Of a stretch of DNA of 64,000 bases, positions 54,505 to 63,780 are shown piece by piece. A program made the position numbers and the translations under genes. The notes beneath the pieces were generated by a model. That model did not search any database. It saw nothing but the letters and a program-made list of their open reading frames with translations, and was not told the origin of the DNA. Source of the stretch: Nocardia neocaledoniensis (GTDB lineage Bacteria > Actinomycetota > Actinomycetes > Mycobacteriales > Mycobacteriaceae); contig NZ_QGTL01000001.1 in the NCBI RefSeq assembly GCF_003182135.1, positions 496,001 to 560,000 of the forward strand, read 5' to 3'. The first letter of the stretch is position 1. Every line of letters begins with the position of its first letter.

Positions 54505-55138
54505 GGATTCCCCTCGAGATGGTGAGCCGTCCGAGCAGAAGCAAGACGCCGTCGAGCGCGAGTGCGAGCACGACGATGAGGACGGTGCCGGTGAGTGCCT
54601 GCGGCACCGCGTTGGGACTGCCGAGGCGCGAGAGCCCCGAGAAGATCAGGTTTCCGAGCCCGGGGCCTTTCGCGTAGGCCGCCAGGGCCAGGATGCCCAT
54701 GATCATCTGGGTGCTGACCCGCATGCCTGCCAGGATCGAGGGCCAGGCCAGCGGCAGCTCGACGGCGGTGAGCAACCGCAGCCGGTTCATCCCGACGCCG
54801 CGCGCCGCGTCGACGACAGCCGGGTCGACGGCGGAGAGCCCGAGCACCGTGTTGCGCAGGATCGGCAGCAGGGCGTAGAGCACCAGCGCCACGATCGTCG
54901 GCCCGACACCGAGCCCCAGGAACGGGATCAGCAGACCGAGCAGCGCGAACGACGGGACCGTGAGGATGGCACCCGCGGTGGCGGTCGCGGCGGCGGACCC
55001 GAGCGGGCTCCGGTACACCAGCACGCCGACGAGGACCGCGATGAGCGTGGCCAGCACCAGCGACTGCACCACGGCCGACACGTGCAGATACGAATCGACC
55101 AGCAACTGTTCCCGCCGGTTCACCACGAACGTCCACAA
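54497..55138 (-). CDS. Osmoprotectant ABC permease (OpuC/ProW type) 1
   Basis: This permease of about 213 residues heads the operon. It has LPILRNTVLGLSAVDPAVVD, GMNRLRLLTAVELPLAWPSI and LAAYAKGPGLGNLIFSG as the conserved core. The start is uncertain: TTG 55138 is used. A good ribosome site (GGGGAGG) suits an upstream CTG at 55147, and ATG 55207 would give a longer N-terminus with no conserved residues. The product fits OpuCB/OpuCD length. Confidence 0.85.
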   Translation of the reverse strand: MWTFVVNRREQLLVDSYLHVSAVVQSLVLATLIAVLVGVLVYRSPLGSAAATATAGAILTVPSFALLGLLIPFLGLGVGPTIVALVLYALLPILRNTVLGLSAVDPAVVDAARGVGMNRLRLLTAVELPLAWPSILAGMRVSTQMIMGILALAAYAKGPGLGNLIFSGLSRLGSPNAVPQALTGTVLIVVLALALDGVLLLLGRLTISRGIRD

Positions 55139-55401
55139 CGCGTCCAGGGTCCACCTCCCCGTCGTCCGGCGGCCGCACGCGGCCCTGTCCCGGAATGCCC
55201 ACCCCATCCACGGGTGAAACACCCCGTCCCCACACCCCGCCACACCGTGCGGCGCCCAATCCGCCTGCGCACAACCAGGTTTCATCGGCGCCGAGCCATC
55301 CTACGCCGCGTTCCTCCCCCGCGCGGCGGTTCACTTCTCCCGCTCCACAGTTCCCTCGGCCGCATCGTCCACGTTCCCCGTCGTGGGCCGGGCCGACTGG
55401 C

Positions 55402-55407
55402 TACAGT
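55402..55407 (+). promoter_or_regulatory. Candidate -10 of a leaderless GNAT gene
   Basis: TACAGT ends 6 bases before the GTG start of the GNAT gene and no ribosome site is present. The expected transcription start coincides with the GTG. Confidence 0.55.
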
Positions 55408-55413
55408 CGCGAG

Positions 55414-55920
55414 GTGCCCGACCTGATCGCACCGACCACGCGGCTGCGCCGCGCCTGGCTCGACGCACACGCCGAATGGGGTCCCGGCCCTCACGAGGAC
55501 GGGTTCGGGCTGACCCCGGCCGACGACGTCGTCTCCCCCGTCGGCTTCGCCACCTGGGTGCACCGGCTGGCCGACGAGTCGAGGCGGACGACCTACCGCT
55601 GGATCGTCGACGACCACCGGGTGCTCGGTGGCATCGCGCTGCGCCACGACCTCGACGACCACGTACGGTCCGTAGGCCACATCGGCTTCGGCATCCGCCC
55701 GTCGGCCCGTCGCCGCGGACTCGCGGGCTGGGCGTTGGAGCGCATGATCGACCACGCCCGGCAACTGGGCATCGACCGGCTCCTGCTCGTCTGCGCCGCG
55801 GACAACATCGCGTCCGCCACGACGATCCAGCGCCAGGGCGGCGTCCTCGAAGGGATCCGCGACACCGCGCTGGGCCCCGCCCGGCGCTACTGGATCACGC
55901 TCGAGCCGCCGATCGATTGA
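55414..55920 (+). CDS. GNAT family N-acetyltransferase
   Basis: This 168-residue acetyltransferase has the acetyl-CoA loop RPSARRRGLAGWALERMIDH and a C-terminal CAADNIASATTIQRQGGVLE, typical of the RimJ/YjdJ-like GNATs. Substrate unknown. GTG 55414 gives VPDLIAPTTRLRRAWLDAH, a standard GNAT N-terminus. It is divergent from the osmoprotectant operon and convergent with recX. Confidence 0.88.
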   Translation: MPDLIAPTTRLRRAWLDAHAEWGPGPHEDGFGLTPADDVVSPVGFATWVHRLADESRRTTYRWIVDDHRVLGGIALRHDLDDHVRSVGHIGFGIRPSARRRGLAGWALERMIDHARQLGIDRLLLVCAADNIASATTIQRQGGVLEGIRDTALGPARRYWITLEPPID

Positions 55921-55978
55921 CACTCCCCCGCCCGGTCGACCGGAGTCATCGGGTGCGGCCCGACCGCACGCGTCGAAC

Positions 55979-57400
55979 TCAGCGACCCTGTTCGGCCAGT
56001 TCGGCTTTCACGACCGCATACGCGGTGGACGGGTCGTAGCCGCGCCGCGCGAGCATGTCGACCAGGCGGCGGGTGGCCTTCGCGCGGCCGAGGTCGGCAG
56101 GCATGGCGCGGAGTTTGCGGCGGACCAGGTCCACGGCGTCCTGTTCGTCCCCGGGGACAGGGCGTGCGCGGTGACGGCGCGCGGTGTCGTCGGGCTCGGC
56201 GTCGTCCGGGCCCACGTCGGCGGTCGGCGTCGCGGCGCGGAACCCACCCCCGCCGCGCGACCAGCCCCCGGCCTGCCGACGGGCCGGTCCGGCGCCCTGA
56301 CGCACATCCTCCTCCCGACGTCCGTCGACGCCGTCGTCCTCGGCGTGCATCCCGTCGTCCCCACTGCCCTCGGCATCGGCGTCTCCCGGCGCCGGAACCT
56401 CCGGCTGCCCCGAACCTGGTCGGCGGGCTTCCGACGGCGCCCGGACGAAACCCGCCTCGGCGAGTTCGGCGGAGACCACGGCGAAGGCGGTCGACTGGTC
56501 GTAGCCACGGCGGGCGAGCATGCCGACGAGTCGGCGAACCGCCTTGTCGCGGTCCAGATCCCGCGGCAGGGTCGGCACCTTGCGGCGGACGAGGTCGGTC
56601 GCGCGGGCGCGTTCGGCGTCGTCGGTGACGACCGCCAGCGCGTTCTCGGCGTCGGCCGGGGCGACGCCCTTGTCGCGGAGTTCGCGCTGCAGCGCGCGTT
56701 TGCCCCGACCGGAGTACGTGTGCCGTTCGTGTACCCACTGTTCGGCGAAGGAACTGTCGTCGACGAGGCCGACCTCGGCGAGCCGATCGAGCGCCGCCTC
56801 GGTCACCTCGACCCGGAAGCCCTTCTCCCCGAGCCGTTTCGCCAGCTCGGCACGACTGCGCGCACGCACGGCCAGCAGGTTCAGGCAGGCGTCTTTGGCC
56901 TGGTCGACGGTCGCCGCGGGCCGGTCGCCCGGGGCGAGCCGGCGTGTGCCGGCTCGCCGGTCGGGCTCTCCCGGCTGGGATCCGGCCGCCACCGGATCCA
57001 CCTGTCGTCCATTGTCACCACCGACGCCGGTCGACAGGGAGTCTTCCTCGCGCCGCGCGGATCTGCGTCCGCGGCGGGCACGGCGAGGTCGTGCCTCGCT
57101 CCCCCACTCTTCATGATCATCCACAGTCCGCGCAGCGGAATGGGGTGAATGATCACCTTCGGCGAATCCGGTCGGGTGCGCGCGCTGCGGATCGCCCGCA
57201 CCCGACCGAATTCCCTTCGCGTCCGGGACGGCTCGTTCGTCACGAGCCGAACGGACGAGTTCGGAAGCCGGCTCCCGCCCGCGCGGCTCCGCGAGCGACG
57301 GCGGCGGCACCTCGATTCCGAGGCGGGCCAGCTGTCGTCGCATGTCCTCGACCGGATCGGCCGAGTCGCGGGGCGCGCGGCCGGAGTTCGGCGTGCGCAT
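55979..57400 (-). CDS. recX: RecX, RecA regulator with duplicated C-terminal RecX module
   Basis: This 473-residue RecX is far longer than the mycobacterial protein (about 174). A charged, probably disordered N-terminus fills 1-165. The normal RecX repeats follow (AKDACLNLLAVRARSRAELA; GKRALQRELRDKGV; DLVRRKVPTLPRDL ... MLARRGYDQSTAFAVV). A polar linker (about 317-415) leads to a second copy of the last module (about 416-473: DLVRRKLRAMPADL ... MLARRGYDPSTAYAVV), identical at 35 of 47 positions. It starts 4 bases after the recA stop. RecX inhibits RecA filaments; the added module may change filament contacts. Confidence 0.92.
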   Translation of the reverse strand: MRTPNSGRAPRDSADPVEDMRRQLARLGIEVPPPSLAEPRGREPASELVRSARDERAVPDAKGIRSGAGDPQRAHPTGFAEGDHSPHSAARTVDDHEEWGSEARPRRARRGRRSARREEDSLSTGVGGDNGRQVDPVAAGSQPGEPDRRAGTRRLAPGDRPAATVDQAKDACLNLLAVRARSRAELAKRLGEKGFRVEVTEAALDRLAEVGLVDDSSFAEQWVHERHTYSGRGKRALQRELRDKGVAPADAENALAVVTDDAERARATDLVRRKVPTLPRDLDRDKAVRRLVGMLARRGYDQSTAFAVVSAELAEAGFVRAPSEARRPGSGQPEVPAPGDADAEGSGDDGMHAEDDGVDGRREEDVRQGAGPARRQAGGWSRGGGGFRAATPTADVGPDDAEPDDTARRHRARPVPGDEQDAVDLVRRKLRAMPADLGRAKATRRLVDMLARRGYDPSTAYAVVKAELAEQGR

Positions 57401-57404
57401 CGAC

Positions 57405-58442
<1,038 letters not shown>

Positions 58443-58487
58443 GATGTGGTCCCCTTCTCGAGGTGAGTGTCTCTCTGGTTGGCGCCC

Positions 58488-58510
58488 ACAGTAGAGGCCG
58501 GCACCGACAA
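58488..58510 (-). promoter_or_regulatory. PafBC (RecA-NDp)-type promoter of recA
   Basis: On the minus strand TTGTCGGTG (58510-58502), then 8 bases, then TACTGT (58493-58488). This fits the mycobacterial LexA-independent DNA-damage motif TTGTCRGTG-N8-TANNNT exactly. It lies 46 bases before the recA start. Confidence 0.75.
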
Positions 58511-58529
58511 GTTCTGGCGCCCAGATTAG

Positions 58530-58545
58530 TCGAACACCCATTCGA
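58530..58545. promoter_or_regulatory. LexA box upstream of recA
   Basis: TCGAACACCCATTCGA matches TCGAAC-N4-GTTCGA with a single change. It lies 20 bases upstream of the PafBC-type -35. Confidence 0.78.
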
Positions 58546-58606
58546 GTCAAGCGACGCGCCCGGGGACACGCACGACACCCACCACGACCCAGCGATTGAC
58601 AGCCCA

Positions 58607-58649
58607 GCGCCTATCGCGGAGGCGGGACCGAGTCGTCGCCGTCGGCGCG
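58607..58649 (-). repeat. Remnant of a second DUF1348 gene end
   Basis: These 43 bases match 59364-59406, the end of the intact DUF1348 gene, at 36 positions. In the same frame they encode ARADGDDSVPPPR and a stop, against [13 protein letters not shown] and a stop in the intact gene. The match ends at about 58650, where the WYL remnant begins, so this is a deletion scar of a former paralogue. Confidence 0.6.
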
Positions 58650-58650
58650 T

Positions 58651-59153
58651 GCCGCCCTGTCGATGGCCGCGGCGGTGACGGGGGCCGCCTCGGCGTCGAC
58701 CCACGTACCGTGCGGCGATACGTGGATCATCTGACCGCCCTGGACGTGCCCGTGGAATCAGTGCGTGGCCGATACGGCGGCTACCGCCTCGCGCCCGGAT
58801 ACCGACTGCCGCCGCTCATGTTCAGCGACGACGAAGCACTGGCCGTCCTGCTCGGCCTGATCCTCGGCCGCCGAGCCGGATTGACGACGGCACAACACAC
58901 CGCGAACGAGACAGCCTCGGGAAAGATCCGGCGAGTGTTGCCCAAGCGCCTCGCCGAACGGCTCGTCACACTCCTCGACGTGCTCGCCTTCACGGACCGC
59001 CCCGGCGAGTTCGGCACACCGGCGGCGGGGATGCTGCTCACCATCGCCGACGCGGTGCGTCACCACCGACCGATCTCGATCCGCTACACGGACCGCCACG
59101 GACGACACAGCGAGCGCACAGTGCACGCCCATGGGATCGTGGCCCACTCCGGC
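58651..59153 (+). pseudogene. Decayed HTH-WYL (YafY-type) regulator
   Basis: The frame encodes the middle of a WYL-family regulator: GRLGVDPRTVRRYVDHL (end of the HTH), RGRYGGYRLAPGYRLPPLMF, EALAVLLGLILGRRAG and HAHGIVAHSGR. The first HTH helices and any start codon in context are missing, because the sequence passes directly into the DUF1348 scar. After HSGR, where WYL normally follows, the frame continues as unrelated Arg/Ser-rich residues. Truncation at both ends argues for a pseudogene. The 210 bases to 59363 hold no recognisable gene. Confidence 0.7.
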
Positions 59154-59367
59154 CGGTCGCGATCTCGTCACCGCACTCGCCACCCGTCTCGCGTTCAACG
59201 CGGGCCGAGCCCGACCGCAGGAGTTGGCGTCAGGGTCGCCACCGGGTGGTCCGCCCGTCGACTGAGATCGCGGAGCGCGTCTTCGTCACCGGCCGCGCCA
59301 CAGACAGCGCGCCGGTCGAGCGTTGCGGAGCAGGCGGCCTGTCGCGACGCCGATCAACGGCCGGCGC

Positions 59368-59817
59368 CTACCGCTGGGGCAGGACCGAGTCGTCACCCTC
59401 GGCACGGGGGCCGAAGATCCGGCGCTCCGATTCCGCGATGCGGACGTCGTTGATGCTGGCCTCGCGGCGGGCCATCCGGCCGTCGGGCGCGAACTCCCAC
59501 TGCTCGTTGCCGTAGCTGCGCCACCACTGCCCGGCCTCGTCGTGCCATTCGTACTGGAAGCGCACGGCGATGTGGTTGTCGTGGAAGGCCCACAGGTCCT
59601 TGCGCAGCGCGTAGCCGTTCTCGACCGACCACTTGCGGGTGAGGAACTCGACGATGGCGGCGTGGCCGGTGAAGAACTCGTCGCGATTGCGCCAGACCGA
59701 GTCCTCGGTGTACGCGGCGGCGACCCGTTCGGGATCCCTGGTGTTCCAGGCGTTTTCGGCGGCCAGCACCTTGGCGCGCGCGGAGTCGAGGTCGAACGGG
59801 GGCAGTGGCGGTCGCAC
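59368..59817 (-). CDS. DUF1348/NTF2-like protein
   Basis: This 149-residue protein is a nuclear-transport-factor-2-like fold of the DUF1348 group: [39 protein letters not shown], and [16 protein letters not shown]. Such proteins are small cone-shaped dimers of unknown function. GTG 59817 follows GGGAGGG. An inverted repeat lies 24 bases upstream in the divergent gap with the CGNR gene. Confidence 0.88.
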   Translation of the reverse strand: MRPPLPPFDLDSARAKVLAAENAWNTRDPERVAAAYTEDSVWRNRDEFFTGHAAIVEFLTRKWSVENGYALRKDLWAFHDNHIAVRFQYEWHDEAGQWWRSYGNEQWEFAPDGRMARREASINDVRIAESERRIFGPRAEGDDSVLPQR

Positions 59818-59840
59818 GGGGAACCCTCCCGGAATCTTAA

Positions 59841-59870
59841 CTATCTAACCGTTGTTTACAGGTTAGACAG
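59841..59870. promoter_or_regulatory. Inverted repeat between DUF1348 and CGNR genes
   Basis: CTATCTAACC-N10-GGTTAGACAG matches at 9 of 10 positions. It lies in an unusually AT-rich patch that also contains a minus-strand -10-like TAAGAT. It is a likely operator for a regulator of this divergent pair, possibly the CGNR protein itself. Confidence 0.6.
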
Positions 59871-59943
59871 TAGGGTGACCGGGCACGGCCGTCAACCCGT
59901 GCGGACACGACAGTGGTCAGGAGTCGAGTTGGTAGCCTCAGGC

Positions 59944-60459
59944 ATGCGCGATCCCCGTCCGCACACCGGCGAACCGCCGGCGCTGGACCTGCTCAACACC
60001 CGGTGGGCGGGCGCGGCGCCGGGCGATCTGCTCACCGATCTCGACGGGCTGCGGTTGTGGCTCGAACTCACCGATCTCGCCGACCGCGTCCCCGTCGACG
60101 AACACACGCTCAACGCCCTGCACGCCGCGCGCGACGCCGTGCACGCGGCGGTGACCAGCGGCGAGTACGCCGCGCTGAACCGCGTGCTGGAACATGGGCG
60201 ACTGCGCCGCGAACTCACCGACGAGGGCCCGCGCTCGGTTCCCGAGGTCACCGATCCGGCCTGGTTGCCCGGCTGGCTGGCCGCCGACAACCTGCTGCAC
60301 CTGATCGCCGAGGCGCCGCACCGGATCCGCCAGTGCGCCCACCCCGACTGCGTGCTGTTCTTCTACGACACCTCCAAGAACGGCACCCGCCGCTGGCACT
60401 CCATGGCGACCTGCGGCAATCGCACCAAAGCCGCCCGGCACTACGCCAAGACCAGCTGA
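59944..60459 (+). CDS. CGNR zinc-finger regulator (ABATE domain)
   Basis: This 171-residue protein has the N-terminal ABATE-type domain (GEPPALDLLNTRWAGAAPGD) and the C-terminal CGNR zinc finger: CAHPDCVLFFYDTSK ... HSMATCGNRTKAARHYAK. Proteins of this type are putative stress-linked transcription regulators. ATG 59944 has a weak ribosome site. It is divergent from the DUF1348 gene, which may be its target. Confidence 0.92.
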   Translation: MRDPRPHTGEPPALDLLNTRWAGAAPGDLLTDLDGLRLWLELTDLADRVPVDEHTLNALHAARDAVHAAVTSGEYAALNRVLEHGRLRRELTDEGPRSVPEVTDPAWLPGWLAADNLLHLIAEAPHRIRQCAHPDCVLFFYDTSKNGTRRWHSMATCGNRTKAARHYAKTS

Positions 60460-60466
60460 GCGGTGC

Positions 60467-61696
60467 TCAGAACAGTTCGTCGAGCAGCCGGTAGTAGTCG
60501 AGTTTCGCGCGCTCGGGCGCGGTGAGCCCGTAGGCGGTGAAGAAGGCCACCACCGCCTCGACGCCGAAGTCACCGGACAGGTCGCGTTCGGCCAGCGCGA
60601 GATCGCGGTAGCGATCGGCCCTGCCCAGGGCGCCGACATCGATCACGGTCCCGCCCGCCAGCACATTGCCCGGGGTGAAGTCGCCGTGGGTGACGACCAG
60701 ATCCTCCCCGTCCGGACGCTGGGTGACCAGGCGCTCGTGGACGGTCTCGGGCGTGAGCTCGCGGTGGTCGCCGTCGAAGTCGGCGTTGTCGACGAAACCC
60801 TCCACGACATTGCGCCGCGCCTGGGCGAGGGTCACCTCGAGGCGGGCGTCGAACGGGCAGTCCGCGACGGGCAGCTCGTGCAGCGCGCGCAGGGTCCGGC
60901 CGAGCAGGGCGCCCACCTCGGCCGGGTCGCCGGTGGCCTCGGCGAGTGATCGCGTGCCCGTGTCGGCGAGCACCAGGACGTCCTCGGCGAACGCGGCGAC
61001 CTCGGGCACGGCGATGCCGTTGTCCCGCAACCAGTTCAGGCGCTCGTATTCGGCCACGGCACGCGGGCCGCGCTTGATCCAGTAGCCCCCGGCGCGGACG
61101 AGATTGCCGCCACGGCCTTCGTGGTCGTCGGACCAGGCCGGCGTCTCGCCGAGCAGGGCGGCGATCGGCGGCGGCAGCGGCAGTGCCAGCTCCGCGAGGT
61201 GGTCGAGGGCCGCGCGGGTGGACTCGATGAGTTCGGAATCGCCCTCGGCCACCCGCAGCCGCATGGCGACATTGAGCAGGTCACGCGCCTCGTTCGGCCG
61301 GTGCTGTTCGGCCAGCGACTTGCCCAGGTGGTGGGCGGCGAAGGAGACGAGTTCGGGATCGTCGAGGGCGCGACTGGCCTCGAGCGCGCGCCGGTACAGG
61401 AGCTCGGCGCGGGTGGCCTCACCCTGGTAGCGGTACACGTCGGCGAGGTTGATCCAGACGGTGATCCGTCTGCCCTCGGTGTCGGCCAGCGCCAGCGCCT
61501 GGTCGAGCCGGTCCAGTGCCTCCTCGTGGCGGCCGAGCAGCATCAGCGCGATGCCGAGCCTGCGCAGCCCGCCGAAATCGCCGGGATCGGCGACGGCGAC
61601 CCTGGCCGCGAGGGTCTCGGGGTCGGCCGGGATCATCCGCAGCCGTTCGTCGAAGCGATAGGGCCGCTCGGTGCCCGGGTTTGCTGTCACGGCCAT
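60467..61696 (-). CDS. TPR domain fused to an aminoglycoside phosphotransferase-like kinase
   Basis: This 409-residue protein has a TPR-like N-terminal half (about 40-190: LGIALMLLGRHEEALDRLDQ, VYRYQGEATRAELLYRRAL). The C-terminal kinase domain (about 205-405) is of APH(3') type: GYWIKRGP for the ATP-binding Lys, catalytic VTHGDFTPGNVLAG near 336, and DVGALGRADRYRDLALAERD. The usual metal-binding Asp is replaced within VIDVGALG-type sequence as in APH(3'). Resistance is possible but the substrate is unknown. ATG 61696 follows GAGCAGGAC. It lies 7 bases after DUF3046. Confidence 0.85.
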   Translation of the reverse strand: MAVTANPGTERPYRFDERLRMIPADPETLAARVAVADPGDFGGLRRLGIALMLLGRHEEALDRLDQALALADTEGRRITVWINLADVYRYQGEATRAELLYRRALEASRALDDPELVSFAAHHLGKSLAEQHRPNEARDLLNVAMRLRVAEGDSELIESTRAALDHLAELALPLPPPIAALLGETPAWSDDHEGRGGNLVRAGGYWIKRGPRAVAEYERLNWLRDNGIAVPEVAAFAEDVLVLADTGTRSLAEATGDPAEVGALLGRTLRALHELPVADCPFDARLEVTLAQARRNVVEGFVDNADFDGDHRELTPETVHERLVTQRPDGEDLVVTHGDFTPGNVLAGGTVIDVGALGRADRYRDLALAERDLSGDFGVEAVVAFFTAYGLTAPERAKLDYYRLLDELF

Positions 61697-61703
61697 GTCC
61701 TGC

Positions 61704-61895
61704 TCACCATCGTGATCGGGGAACATCGAATTCGGCGCAGAGCGCGCGCCACACGTCGCGGGGATCGACACCTGCCTCGATGGCATCGGCGCCGGTGCGC
61801 CCCAGGGCCGGAAGGACATGATCGGCGAGCATCGCGTCGGCCCGGTGAACGCCGAACTCGGTGTGCATCAGCTCGTGGAACTCGGTCAATCGCAC
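61704..61895 (-). CDS. DUF3046 protein (Rv2738c-like)
   Basis: This 63-residue protein is colinear with Rv2738c: VRLTEFHELMHTEFG at the start and DPRDVWRALCAEFDVPRSRW at the end. It is usually found just upstream of recA. Here three to four genes and a scar separate it from recA. GTG 61895 gives the family N-terminus; TTG 61904 would add three residues. The function is unknown. It is probably cotranscribed with the TPR-kinase gene. Confidence 0.92.
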   Translation of the reverse strand: MRLTEFHELMHTEFGVHRADAMLADHVLPALGRTGADAIEAGVDPRDVWRALCAEFDVPRSRW

Positions 61896-62143
61896 GATTC
61901 CCAAGATACTCGCGCCCGGCGACCCGCGTCACCGCGCGGCGATCGCCCGCCACCGCGCCCGAGACGTCCTACCGGCCCGCGCGGCGTGGACTCCCGGTAG
62001 CCCTGCCATCGACCGCGGCCCACCGCACCGGCGGCGGATCAGCTGGCGAGGGGCGCGGCATCCGGTGGCTTGCCCCCCACGGCCACGCCACCGGAATAGC
62101 CCAATGTCACGGCACCCCGCGGCACAGTCCCGCGACCTGGCTG

Positions 62144-62174
62144 TGTCAGCGCACTCGGTGCAATGCCTCGCCCC
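62144..62174 (+). repeat. Direct repeat, copy A
   Basis: This 31-base segment (TGTCAGCGCACTCGG...) recurs at 62261-62291 with 29 matches. The spacing is 117 bases. Confidence 0.75.
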
Positions 62175-62239
62175 GGCGACCATACCCACCGGGCTGTGTC
62201 GCGCGTACTCAGCGCTGCGCACACCCCCAGCACGGTCTT

Positions 62240-62291
62240 GCGACCAAGCCGATCGCGCGGTGTCAGCGCACTCGGCGCAATGCCCCGCCCC
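62240..62291 (+). repeat. Direct repeat, copy B (composite)
   Basis: Bases 62261-62291 match copy A. The left part (62240-62275, GCGACCAAGCCGATCGCGCG...) also resembles 62306-62341, which runs into the end of the downstream oxidoreductase gene. Confidence 0.65.
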
Positions 62292-62327
62292 GCGGCCCGG
62301 TCCCGCGACCAGGCCGATCGCGCTGGA

Positions 62328-63740
62328 TCAGCGCAACCGCCGCAGTGCCCGCTCGGCGGCGTTGGCTCCGCACATGCCGTGCGCGCCGGGTCCCGGCGGT
62401 GTCGCCGCCGAACACAGGTAGTGACCGGGCACGCCGATGTCGTAGGGCTGCAGGGTCTTTCGCGGACCGAAGACCAGCTGCGGAATATCCTTGGCGCCGG
62501 TCATGATGTTGCCGCCGACGTAATTCGGGTTGCCCGTGGCGAATTCGGCCGTGGAACACGTGGACATGCCGACCACCCGCTCGCGGAAGCCCGGCGCGAA
62601 CCGTTCGAGCTGGGCGATGATCGCGCCGGTGGCGTCGCCGGTGTAGCCGTGGGGCACATGGGCATAGGTCCAGACGGGGTGCACGTCACCGACCGAGCGG
62701 GCCGGGTCGGCGAGGTATTGCTGGCCGACCAGGACGAAGGGCCGCTCCGGCATCCGCCCGGCATGGATGTCCCGCTCCCCCGCCGCGATCTCGGCGAACG
62801 TGCCGCCCAGGTGGACGGTGCCCGCGCGCCGCGCCGCCGCCGCCGTCCACGGCACCCCGCCCTGCACGGCGAAGTCCACCTTGAAGGCACCGGGCCCGTA
62901 GCGGAACCGGCGGTAGGCCCGCGCGACGCGGGCGGGCAGCCGGTCGCCCAGAATCCGCGCGACGGCGGTCGGCGCGAGATCCCAGACGACGATCTCCGAG
63001 GGCGGCAGGTCGGCGAGCGAGTCCACCCGCACGCCGGTCTCGATCTTGCCCCCGTGCTCGCCCAGTGCCGCCGCCATGGCGTCGGCGATTCGCTGCGATC
63101 CCCCCTCGGCCACCGCCCACCCGTACCGATGCCCGGCGGTGAGGATGCCGAGGCCGATGCTGGCACTCAACGGCCGGTTCAGCGGATGGAAGGCGTGGGC
63201 GGCGACACCGCCGAACAGGGCCCTCCCCGGCTCGCCCCGGAAGGCCGCCGCCAGCCAGGTGGCCGGCGCGGTCGCGGGAATCCCGAAGCGCGCCAGTCGC
63301 ACCGGATGGCGCGGGATCCGCAGCAGCGGCCGCATGATGTCGGCGCCGGTCTGCTCGTACCCGGCGACCGGCCCCTCGAACAGGCGCCGCCACAACCCGC
63401 CGTCGGCGCCGAGGCCGTCGGCGGTCGCGGCGACCGAGCGGTGCAGTACGCCGGCGCTGCCGTCGTCGAGCGGGTGCACGCAGTCGAGTTCGGCGTGCGC
63501 CCACCGCAATCCGTAGCGCCCCGGATCGATCCCGCGCAGGAAGGGCGAGCCGACCGCCATCGGATGGATGGCCGAGCAGTGGTCGTGCAGCAGGCCGGGC
63601 ACGATCGCCTCGCTGGATCGGGTGCCGCCGCCGATGGTGTCGGCCGCCTCGAGCACCGTCACCGTCAGCCCGGCCCTGGCCAGGGTGATCGCCGCCGCGA
63701 GCCCGTTGGGTCCGCTGCCGACCACTGTCGCCGTTGTCAT
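62328..63740 (-). CDS. FAD-dependent oxidoreductase of the phytoene desaturase/amine oxidase family
   Basis: This 470-residue flavoprotein has the N-terminal dinucleotide motif VVGSGPNGLAAAITLARAG and EAADTIGGGTRS of the CrtI/amine oxidase superfamily. The C-terminal FAD segment is GVPGHYLCSAATPPGPGAHG, with MCGANAAERAL. The middle (VAEGGSQRIADAMAAALGEHGG) is typical of NAD(P)/FAD-dependent CrtI-like proteins in Mycobacteriales. No carotenoid genes are near, so the substrate is open. ATG 63740 is used. The stop overlaps the repeat patch. Confidence 0.88.
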   Translation of the reverse strand: MTTATVVGSGPNGLAAAITLARAGLTVTVLEAADTIGGGTRSSEAIVPGLLHDHCSAIHPMAVGSPFLRGIDPGRYGLRWAHAELDCVHPLDDGSAGVLHRSVAATADGLGADGGLWRRLFEGPVAGYEQTGADIMRPLLRIPRHPVRLARFGIPATAPATWLAAAFRGEPGRALFGGVAAHAFHPLNRPLSASIGLGILTAGHRYGWAVAEGGSQRIADAMAAALGEHGGKIETGVRVDSLADLPPSEIVVWDLAPTAVARILGDRLPARVARAYRRFRYGPGAFKVDFAVQGGVPWTAAAARRAGTVHLGGTFAEIAAGERDIHAGRMPERPFVLVGQQYLADPARSVGDVHPVWTYAHVPHGYTGDATGAIIAQLERFAPGFRERVVGMSTCSTAEFATGNPNYVGGNIMTGAKDIPQLVFGPRKTLQPYDIGVPGHYLCSAATPPGPGAHGMCGANAAERALRRLR

Positions 63741-63780
63741 CGACTCGTCCTTCGTTCGTCGGGTCCGGGGTGATACCAGG

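Larger units (their letters stand above)
61896..62327. other. Intergenic region with imperfect repeats
   Basis: No gene could be supported in these 432 bases. The right half carries repeated segments listed separately; the left half is GC-rich with no clear structure. The promoter of the DUF3046 gene must lie at its left end. Confidence 0.6.

Noticed and set aside
59154..59363. Coding remnant after the WYL fragment
   Set aside because: Open frames exist in this stretch but none shows a recognisable domain or start, so no gene is called.
61896..62341. CRISPR-like array
   Set aside because: Only two to three imperfect repeats with unequal spacing and no cas genes.
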